Under the pieces are notes generated by a model. The model worked only from the letters and a program-made list of their open reading frames with translations. It had not been told where the DNA came from and made no database searches. DNA of 10,152 bases from positions 1 through 10,152 of the forward strand of contig DATLJB010000055.1 in NCBI GenBank assembly GCA_035539075.1. Reading direction: 5' to 3'. Position numbers and translations under genes: made by a program. This stretch comes from Dongia_B sp035539075. Its GTDB lineage: Bacteria; Pseudomonadota; Alphaproteobacteria; Dongiales; Dongiaceae. Below are positions 4,446 through 10,152 of the stretch, piece by piece. The first letter of the stretch is position 1; every line of letters begins with the position of its first letter.

Positions 4446-6716
4446 TCACCACGCGACGCGGAATTCCCCGCCAGCGGCGACGGCCGGCAATCTGAAGACG
4501 GATCCACTATTCGCGACGGCCGGCTGCGGCGCAAGATCGGTTGAGGCAAAACCGGCGGTTTTGACGGCGGAAACCGCCACCTGCGGCAAAATGATCTCCG
4601 CTCCCGCCGGCAAAAGATCGGGCAGGCGGCAGGAAAAGCTGTTGGTCGTGAAGGCGATCTGGCGCAGCCGGCCGGGCACGGATGTGCGTACGATCTCCCT
4701 GCCCTCGAGTTCGAGCGACAGCCAGCCACCCTTTGCCTGCAGACGGGCCGTCTTGCCGAAAGCGATCAGCGGCCCCAGCGACCAGTCGCCGGACCGGTGC
4801 GTGATCTCCCAGCCATGCCACGGCGTCACGTCGATCAGCTCGGCGACGCCCAGCATCGGCATCAGCCCGCCCCAGCCGTAGAACGTATCGGTATCCGGCT
4901 GATCGTCGGCAAGCCCGGTCTCGGCGCTGAAATTCTCCGGACATTGCCGCTTTTCCCAGGACTGGGCGAAAAGCCGGCAGCTCATCTCGGCCAGCCGGCT
5001 CGCTTCTGCATCGAGGCCAAGACGCTTCAGGCCGTAATAGGTGAGGAAATTCAGCGGCGGCCAGATGCGGCCGCGCCAGTAGACATTGTCGTGATAGGCA
5101 GGATCGTCGCGCGCTACCGACGGCAAGCCCCAGCCGCCGCCGAATTTCTGCGGATCGGCAAGGTGGCCGAGCAAGGCTGCCACCTGCCGGTTATCGGCAA
5201 CGCCCGCCAGCAGTGGATAAAAGCTGGTCGGCGCCAAGGCGCGGATGAAGCGGCCGTCCCATTTGCGATTGGCGAAGATCTGGCGTTCCTCATCCCAGAG
5301 CTGCGCCCGCAGACGCGCGCCCAGCGCAGCGCCGCGTTTCCGCAGGCGTTCTGCGGTCGCCGCATCGCCGCGCCCTTCCGCCAGCAGCGCCAGCACTTCC
5401 GCATCCAGCACCAGCAGGCTGTTCAAGCCCACATCGGCGCAGTCCAGCGTGCCGCTCACCTTGTCGAACACCGCCTCGTCATGCAGCGGCGAATTATCCA
5501 TGCTGGATTCGTTCTTGGCGCCGAGCTTGGTGCTGCGATAGAGCCCCTCGCCGACACCTGCCGTCGTGCCCCATTCGAAAAGCCCGTCGCCATTGCCGTC
5601 GCGATGCCGGAACCACCAGTCGTGATTGGCGAGCAGCTTCGGATAGGCAAGATCGATGAGTTCCGGCGCACCGGCACGTTCCGCCATCAGCCAGAAGACG
5701 AAGGAACAGACCGGCGGCTGCGAGCGGTCGATCCAGGCATCGCGGCCGGTGACGAGACAGGGCAGGTTGCCGGCCGGCTGCGCCGCCGCCAGGACCGCCT
5801 TGAGATTCTCCCGCACCAGCGCCGTATCGAAACAGCCCGACAGCATGGCGTGGTAGAAGATATCGGTGAGCCAGACGCCGAAGCCGCCGAACTTCTGCGC
5901 CACCCAGGTGCGGCTGAGGCTGGTATAGGGCCGCTGATTGATGGCGTCCCAGACCGTGTTCCAGCCGACCAGATCACGGATCGCATCGAGCGATCCTGCG
6001 TGCTGCCCGGTCTGCTGAGGCGGCAGCGGTGCCGGCTTCGGCGCCGCCAGCGCTGCCGAGGCTTTCGTCGCCGCCTGATCAGAAGCAGCCGCGACGCTGA
6101 CCGCGACGGAAAAATCGGGCATCTCATCGAGGTTGTAGCGCAACACCGCGATCTTGCCGGTGATGCCGCGCGAGCCGAGATAGAAATAGCCATGCGTGGC
6201 GAATTCCGCCTCCAGCGCCTCGATGCTGTCGTGGAACGTGACCATCAAGGGCGCGGCGTCGCCGCGCACGCAGGCATATTGATCGCCGCGTTGCGCCCAG
6301 AGCGTTTCGCTCGCGGCATCATAGACCCAGGGCGTGAAATCGTCGTTTTCGCCGTCGCGCCAGTCGAGCACCAGGAGGACCCAGACCCTGAGGCCCCATT
6401 CGGCGAAACTCTTCGCCGACCAATGGGCACGAAGCGCGGTCGGCTCGGGCTTATCGTAGCGCCAGTCGAGTGTGGTGCCGCAATGATCGACCGACACATC
6501 GATCTGGGACCCGTCGATCCGGCGCGGCCCCAAGGTCAGGCCGGGCGCTGTCGCCGGAAAGCGGGTGAAGCTCGCCTTGCTGGCGGCGTAGGCGCAGGGC
6601 GTCAGGCGGATACCCGTCGGCAGATGCGTCATCTGCAACGGATAGACGCTGTCCCAGCTATTCCAGTGCCGGGCGGGATCGATGTCGCGGATATCTTCGG
6701 TTTTGGGCTGGGACAT
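4446..6716 (-). CDS. GH63-like / MGH1-like alpha-glycosidase, (alpha/alpha)6 barrel
   Basis: The product has 756 residues and no signal peptide, so it is likely cytoplasmic. Residues about 20-205 form a beta-rich N-domain. An Ala/Pro-rich linker (about 206-240) leads to the catalytic barrel (about 245-630) and a C-terminal beta domain (about 640-756). Family blocks are clear: RDGNGDGLFEWG (372-383, a DxNxDG calcium-type loop as in YgjK), KNESSMDNSPLHDEA (401-415), GLPSVARDDPAYHDNVYWRGRIW (530-552, in two halves), and PENFSAETG (593-601). By analogy with E. coli YgjK, Asp407 is the likely acid and Glu594 the likely base. The family includes mannosylglycerate hydrolase and processing glucosidase I, with inverting alpha-glycosidase activity. 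The gene lies 23 bases after the cysteine hydrolase gene in the operon. The ATG at 6716 has only a weak GACGG upstream, so translational coupling is possible. Its substrate would be an imported alpha-glycoside; which one is unknown. Confidence 0.85.
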   Translation of the reverse strand: MSQPKTEDIRDIDPARHWNSWDSVYPLQMTHLPTGIRLTPCAYAASKASFTRFPATAPGLTLGPRRIDGSQIDVSVDHCGTTLDWRYDKPEPTALRAHWSAKSFAEWGLRVWVLLVLDWRDGENDDFTPWVYDAASETLWAQRGDQYACVRGDAAPLMVTFHDSIEALEAEFATHGYFYLGSRGITGKIAVLRYNLDEMPDFSVAVSVAAASDQAATKASAALAAPKPAPLPPQQTGQHAGSLDAIRDLVGWNTVWDAINQRPYTSLSRTWVAQKFGGFGVWLTDIFYHAMLSGCFDTALVRENLKAVLAAAQPAGNLPCLVTGRDAWIDRSQPPVCSFVFWLMAERAGAPELIDLAYPKLLANHDWWFRHRDGNGDGLFEWGTTAGVGEGLYRSTKLGAKNESSMDNSPLHDEAVFDKVSGTLDCADVGLNSLLVLDAEVLALLAEGRGDAATAERLRKRGAALGARLRAQLWDEERQIFANRKWDGRFIRALAPTSFYPLLAGVADNRQVAALLGHLADPQKFGGGWGLPSVARDDPAYHDNVYWRGRIWPPLNFLTYYGLKRLGLDAEASRLAEMSCRLFAQSWEKRQCPENFSAETGLADDQPDTDTFYGWGGLMPMLGVAELIDVTPWHGWEITHRSGDWSLGPLIAFGKTARLQAKGGWLSLELEGREIVRTSVPGRLRQIAFTTNSFSCRLPDLLPAGAEIILPQVAVSAVKTAGFASTDLAPQPAVANSGSVFRLPAVAAGGEFRVAW

Positions 6717-6739
6717 GTCGAACCGTCACTGGAAGAGAA

Positions 6740-7342
6740 TTAGGCGACCCAGCCGGCCAGAATCTCGTCGACGCTGGCAAGCTCGATCTGTTGGGCGAAG
6801 CGTTCCGCGGCGAGCCGCAGGATCGCTTCATGAGCATTGAGATCGCCGCTGGTGACGGCATCCCGGGCAATGATGACGCGCAGACCGTGGTCGATTGCCG
6901 TCAATGCGGTGGCCCAGACGCAGACATCGGTTTCGACGCCCGAGAGAATAAGCGTCCTCACGCCCCGCTGTTGCAGCAGCGGCGCAAAATCCGGGCTGCT
7001 ATGGGCCGAATAGCCGGATTTGTCGATCAGGCCGGCAATCGGCAAAGCCGCCAGCTCATCGACCAGCTCGATCGCCCCGGCGCCGGCGCGGTCAAGCGTC
7101 GCATTGCGCCAGTAGTGATAGTAGCGCTGCCAGCTGGCGGCGGCATCCTCGGGACGGGACGGCGGCACGAAGCGGGTGCAAACGGTTTGCTGCGGCCGCG
7201 CCTGCGCCAGCCGCAGCACCTGCGGCAGGATGCGGCGCAAATCGGCAACGCCCCAGTCGGGATGGCTGTCGAACAGCACCTGCATGTCGATGACGACATG
7301 CAGCGCATGGCCGTCGATCTGCGCGTGCAGACCCACACTCAT
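6740..7342 (-). CDS. Isochorismatase-family cysteine hydrolase
   Basis: The product has 200 residues, the usual length of small isochorismatase-fold hydrolases. The catalytic triad is visible: Asp19 (VVIDMQVLF), Lys108 (IDKSGYSAH) and Cys141 in GVETDVCVWAT. The Rossmann-like alternation of strands and helices is clear, and there is no signal peptide. Relatives hydrolyse nicotinamide, carbamoyl groups, biuret, peroxyureidoacrylate or isochorismate. The metal-binding His pair of true nicotinamidases is not evident here, so an amide or carbamate substrate linked to the operon is more likely than nicotinamide. ATG 7342 has GGGGGAGG about six bases upstream, the strongest ribosome site in the operon. 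It begins 43 bases after the ATPase gene stop. It is not a close relative of the nicotinamidase at 2049. The superfamily is firm; the reaction is unknown. Confidence 0.85.
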   Translation of the reverse strand: MSVGLHAQIDGHALHVVIDMQVLFDSHPDWGVADLRRILPQVLRLAQARPQQTVCTRFVPPSRPEDAAASWQRYYHYWRNATLDRAGAGAIELVDELAALPIAGLIDKSGYSAHSSPDFAPLLQQRGVRTLILSGVETDVCVWATALTAIDHGLRVIIARDAVTSGDLNAHEAILRLAAERFAQQIELASVDEILAGWVA

Positions 7343-7385
7343 TGCCGCCTCCCCCGGCCGCTGCCGGCGCCCTCAGCCGGTCGCA

Positions 7386-8456
7386 TCATTCGGCAACCAG
7401 CACGGCGTCATCCGGTTCCCAGGTGAGGTTGACCGCCGCGCCGCTGGCCAGGATCGGCTGGCCGTCATTCTGGCGGAACACGCTGATGATCTGCGGGCCG
7501 CAATGAATGCGATAACTCGTGCTATTGCCGGAGAAGATAACCTCGCCGACCGTGCCCGCCAGGCGGTTGCTGCCGGGCGCCGTCGCGCTGCCGGGATGGA
7601 TCGCCATCCGTTCCGGCCGCACCGCGAGCAGGGCCTGCAGGCCGATCTGCAATCCCTGCCCCTCCACCGACGCGATGGCGCCGCCATCCAGCGCCACCTC
7701 CGCCCAGCCATTGGTGACGGCGCTGACCTTGCCGCTGAGGAAATTCGCTTCGCCGAGAAAGCCGGCGGCGAAGCGGTTGATCGGCCGGGCATAGACCTCA
7801 CCGGGGCTGCCGGCCTGAATGATGCTGCCGGCATTGAAGATGGCGATGCGATCGGAAAGTGTAAGCGCCTCTTCCTGGTCATGAGTCACGAAAACCGTGG
7901 TGATGCCGACATCGCGCTGAATGCGTTTGAGCTCGATCTGCATCTCCTGGCGCAGATGCTTGTCGAGCGCGCCCAAGGGCTCGTCCAGCAGTAGCACGCG
8001 CGGGCGGGTGACGAGGGCGCGGGCCAAGGCGACGCGCTGCTGCTGGCCGCCGGAAAGCTGCTTCGGCTTGCGCTGCTCGAACCCGACCAGCCGCACCATC
8101 GCCAGGGCATCGGCGACGCGCTTGCGCTGCTCGGCCGCCGGTATGCGGCGGACATCGAGCCCGAAGGCGACATTCTCGGCCACGCTCATATGCGGAAACA
8201 GGGCATAGTTCTGGAACACCATGCCGATATTGCGCTGATAGACCGGCGTCGCACCGATATCCTTGCCGTCGACCCGCACCTCGCCCTCGTCGAGCAGGAC
8301 GAAGCCGGCGATCGCCCGCAGCATCGTCGTCTTGCCGCTGCCGCTGGGCCCCAGCAGGCCGAAGAACTCACCATCCTTGAAGGTCATCGAGACGTGGTCG
8401 AGGGCCGCCAGCTCGCCATATTTTTTGACTGCGTTGATGATCTCGACCTGGCTCAT
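7386..8456 (-). CDS. ABC importer ATPase, PotA type
   Basis: The product has 356 residues and is the cytoplasmic ATPase powering the importer formed with the two permeases encoded before it. Motifs: Walker A GPSGSGKTT (36-44), Q-loop Gln82 (VFQNYALFPH), signature LSGGQ (134-138), Walker B VLLLDEP (154-160), D-loop ALD, and switch His192 (FVTHDQEEA). After about residue 235 comes a TOBE-type domain ending in a beta-rich WEPDDAVLVAE, typical of PotA/FbpC/MalK-like importer ATPases. The YALFPHMSVAENVAFGL wording and overall length match PotA-class proteins. Start ATG 8456 is 10 bases after the permease stop and lacks a good Shine-Dalgarno (CCCTCTGATC), suggesting coupled translation. Substrate class (polyamine, opine or other small cation) cannot be read from the ATPase. 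Confidence 0.92.
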   Translation of the reverse strand: MSQVEIINAVKKYGELAALDHVSMTFKDGEFFGLLGPSGSGKTTMLRAIAGFVLLDEGEVRVDGKDIGATPVYQRNIGMVFQNYALFPHMSVAENVAFGLDVRRIPAAEQRKRVADALAMVRLVGFEQRKPKQLSGGQQQRVALARALVTRPRVLLLDEPLGALDKHLRQEMQIELKRIQRDVGITTVFVTHDQEEALTLSDRIAIFNAGSIIQAGSPGEVYARPINRFAAGFLGEANFLSGKVSAVTNGWAEVALDGGAIASVEGQGLQIGLQALLAVRPERMAIHPGSATAPGSNRLAGTVGEVIFSGNSTSYRIHCGPQIISVFRQNDGQPILASGAAVNLTWEPDDAVLVAE

Positions 8457-8466
8457 GATCAGAGGG

Positions 8467-9279
8467 TTACCTTTCGCCGCCGAAGCGATAGAAGCGTGCC
8501 GTGATCAGCATGATGCCCATCGACACGAGAATGATGATGGTGGAAATGGCGTTTATTTCCGGCGTGAAGCCCTTGCGGATGGCGGCATAGATCGCCACCG
8601 GCAAGGTGGTGACGCCGGGCGGCGCCAGGAAATACGAAATGACGAACTGGTCGAAGGAGACGGCGAAGGCGAACAAGGCCGCCGCCACCACGCCGGGCGC
8701 CAGGATCGGCGCCGTCACCCGCCAGAAGGTCTGCCACGGCGTCGCCCCCAACGTCGCCGCGGCCTCTTCCATCTGGCGCGGGAAATTGGCAAGCCGCGCG
8801 CCGACCACAACGATCACATAAGGCAACGACAAGGCGACATGGCCGAGCAGGATCGCATGCAGGCCGCGGCCGATCCCGGTCCAGAAGAAGAACACCAGCA
8901 TGGCGGTGCCGATCACCAACCAGGGAATGGTGATGGGCGGAAACAGCAGCAATTGCAGCAGCGACTTGCCGCGGAACTGATAGCGGGCGAAAGCCAAAGC
9001 CGCCATGGTGCCGAGCACCGTCGCCACCACGGTATTGACGAGCGCGATCACCACGCTGTTGATGCCGGCATCGATCAGGCGGCTGTCGGCGGCCAGGGAC
9101 CGGTACCAGACGAGATCGAAGGTGAAGGGCAGCTCATAAAGCTGCGAGCGGTTGAAGCTCAAGGCCGCCATGACGATGATCGGCACATAGAGAAAGAGCA
9201 GCACCAGGACGAGATGCAGGCGCAGGACCACCGGGCCCAGTTTCAATCCACCGCCTCGCATGGCCTTTTCCGCGCTCAT
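8467..9279 (-). CDS. ABC importer permease, PotC type
   Basis: The product has 270 residues from ATG 9279, which overlaps the stop of the upstream permease by four bases (ATGA). The frame stays open far upstream through the neighbouring gene, but that part is not protein-like here; the overlap start gives the normal family length. About six membrane helices are predicted near residues 18-40, 70-98, 108-133, 140-162, 190-215 and 243-262. The cytoplasmic EAA loop contacting the ATPase is visible as MEEAAATLGATPWQTFWRV (170-188) followed by PILAPG. The N-terminal RLHLVLVLLFLYVPIIVM and SFNRS segments are typical of the PotC/PotI side of these importers. It works with the PotB-type permease at 9276 and the ATPase at 7386. 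Confidence 0.92.
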   Translation of the reverse strand: MSAEKAMRGGGLKLGPVVLRLHLVLVLLFLYVPIIVMAALSFNRSQLYELPFTFDLVWYRSLAADSRLIDAGINSVVIALVNTVVATVLGTMAALAFARYQFRGKSLLQLLLFPPITIPWLVIGTAMLVFFFWTGIGRGLHAILLGHVALSLPYVIVVVGARLANFPRQMEEAAATLGATPWQTFWRVTAPILAPGVVAAALFAFAVSFDQFVISYFLAPPGVTTLPVAIYAAIRKGFTPEINAISTIIILVSMGIMLITARFYRFGGER

Positions 9280-10139
9280 TTGAGACCGTCCATCTTGCGC
9301 TGGACCAACGGATAGCCGACGGCGCAGATCAGCAGTACGATCGCCAGCATCATGAAGGACAGCGCCGCCCCCAGCGGCCAGTTGGCCGTCACCATGAACT
9401 GCTCTTCGATCGACATGCCCAGCGTCACCCCCTTGGTGCCGCCGAGGATACGCGGCTCCATGAAGGAGCCGATCACCGGCACGAAGATCAGCGCCGAGCC
9501 GGCGATGACGCCGGGCAGGCTCATGGGGAAGATCACGCGGCTGAAGATCGTGGCGCTGCGCGCGCCCAGGCTGGCCGCCGCCTCGACCACGGAATCGTCG
9601 ATCGCCTGCAGCGAGATATAGCAGGTCAGGATCATATAGGGCAGGTAGGAGTGGACGAGGCCGATCACCACCGCCGGATAGGAATAGAGCAGATCGATCG
9701 GCGCCGCATCCGGCGAGACCCAGTGGATCGCCTGGTCGATCAGGCCGCCGTTCCGCAGCACCATGGTCCAGGAGAAGATCCGCACCAGGGCATTGCTCCA
9801 GAACGGCAGGATCACCATCAGGAACAGCGCCTCGCGCCAGCGTCCCTTGATCTGCTTGGCCAGGGCAAAGGCGACCGGATAGCCGACCAGCAGGCTGAAG
9901 AAGGTGACATAGAGGCCGAGCTCCAGCGACCACCAGGTCAGCTGGCGATAGACCGGCCGGGTGAAGAAGGCGACGTAGTTGGCCAGCGTCGCCATGGCCG
10001 GCGCCGGCACCAGCGGCGACTTGTCGAGGAAGCTGCAATAGAGCATCGCCGCCAGCGGCAGGAAAATGGTGACGGTCAGCCAGAGATAGGCCGGCGCCGT
10101 CAGCGACAGGATCGCGCGTCGTTCATGCGCATTGGCCAA
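9276..10139 (-). CDS. ABC importer permease, PotB type (TTG start proposed; frame open to right edge)
   Basis: The product has 287 residues from a TTG at 10139, preceded by GGGGAG seven bases upstream, a good ribosome site. No in-frame ATG lies near, and the frame stays open through the last 13 bases, so a start outside the window is not excluded. Six membrane helices are predicted: about 11-35, 72-95, 105-127, 150-175, 208-232 and 258-280. The EAA loop is DDSVVEAAASLGARSATIFS (181-200) followed by PMSLPG. SLTAPAYLWLTVTIFLPLAAML and FWSNALVRIFSW are typical PotB/PotH-type segments. The SEEQF-like block here reads SIEEQFM (243-249). As the first visible gene it is expected to follow a periplasmic substrate-binding protein gene beyond 10152. 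Importers of this class take up polyamines, opines and related compounds. Confidence 0.88.
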   Translation of the reverse strand: MANAHERRAILSLTAPAYLWLTVTIFLPLAAMLYCSFLDKSPLVPAPAMATLANYVAFFTRPVYRQLTWWSLELGLYVTFFSLLVGYPVAFALAKQIKGRWREALFLMVILPFWSNALVRIFSWTMVLRNGGLIDQAIHWVSPDAAPIDLLYSYPAVVIGLVHSYLPYMILTCYISLQAIDDSVVEAAASLGARSATIFSRVIFPMSLPGVIAGSALIFVPVIGSFMEPRILGGTKGVTLGMSIEEQFMVTANWPLGAALSFMMLAIVLLICAVGYPLVQRKMDGLK

Positions 10140-10152
10140 AGAAGCGCTCCCC

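Noticed and set aside
3480..4544. A 354-codon plus-strand frame opposite the ribokinase gene
   Set aside because: Ribokinase motifs on the minus strand are unmistakable; the plus frame is a His/Arg/Asp-rich shadow.
4797..6743. A 648-codon open frame on the plus strand
   Set aside because: It lies antisense to the glycosidase gene, whose family motifs and catalytic residues are clear. The plus-strand translation is Arg/Ala/Gln-rich with no recognisable domain, a common effect of high GC content.
8263..9315. A 350-codon plus-strand frame rich in His, Arg, Gln and Asp
   Set aside because: Antisense to the ATPase start and the PotC-type permease; composition is that of a shadow frame and no domain is seen.
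8467..10038. A 523-codon open frame on the minus strand that would make the PotC-type permease much longer
   Set aside because: Only the last 270 codons are permease-like. The upstream part is an out-of-frame reading of the PotB-type gene, and the ATGA overlap at 9276-9279 gives the normal start.
1..10152. CRISPR arrays, transposons, tRNA or rRNA genes, phage genes
   Set aside because: No regularly spaced repeats, no transposase or integrase-like frame, and no tRNA-like cloverleaf or rRNA segment was recognised on reading both strands.

Overview
The window looks like chromosomal DNA from a GC-rich alphaproteobacterium, most likely of the Rhodospirillales type. This rests on the strong G/C third-position bias, the RHH_4-type DNA-binding domain, a conserved small protein common in that group, and an adhesin-like N-terminus. 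I place it by recollection of families, not by a database search. I see no rRNA, tRNA, CRISPR array, transposase or phage gene.

Left part (1-3476), single genes in mixed orientations. The left edge holds the first 43 codons of a leftward gene that resembles the start of a very large repeat adhesin. It has a long leader (130-608) with a stem-loop and candidate control sites. Next is a leftward regulator (609-1298/1301) joining a ribbon-helix-helix domain to a PAS-like domain. It is divergent from a rightward conserved 124-residue protein of unknown function (1534-1908), and the gap between them carries three copies of a CACAGT-centred box. A rightward nicotinamidase of the plant NIC type follows (2049-2780). 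A leftward gene (2896-3249) encodes an acidic 117-residue protein resembling the extreme C-terminal module of giant adhesins. It has a good sigma70-like promoter and a clear intrinsic terminator.

Right part (3477-10152), a compact leftward operon. In transcription order it encodes two inner-membrane permeases and the ATPase of a Pot-type (spermidine/putrescine/opine-class) ABC importer, an isochorismatase-fold cysteine hydrolase, a GH63/MGH1-like alpha-glycosidase, and a ribokinase-type PfkB sugar kinase. Gaps are short and the two permease genes overlap by 4 bases. No substrate-binding protein is inside the window; it probably lies beyond 10152.

The operon reads as an import-and-degrade pathway. 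The importer would bring in a sugar conjugate, the glycosidase would release a sugar, the cysteine hydrolase could cleave an amide or carbamoyl part, and the kinase would phosphorylate the free sugar. The substrate is not determined by the sequence. This gene combination and the RHH-PAS regulator with its boxes are the most interesting parts of the window.
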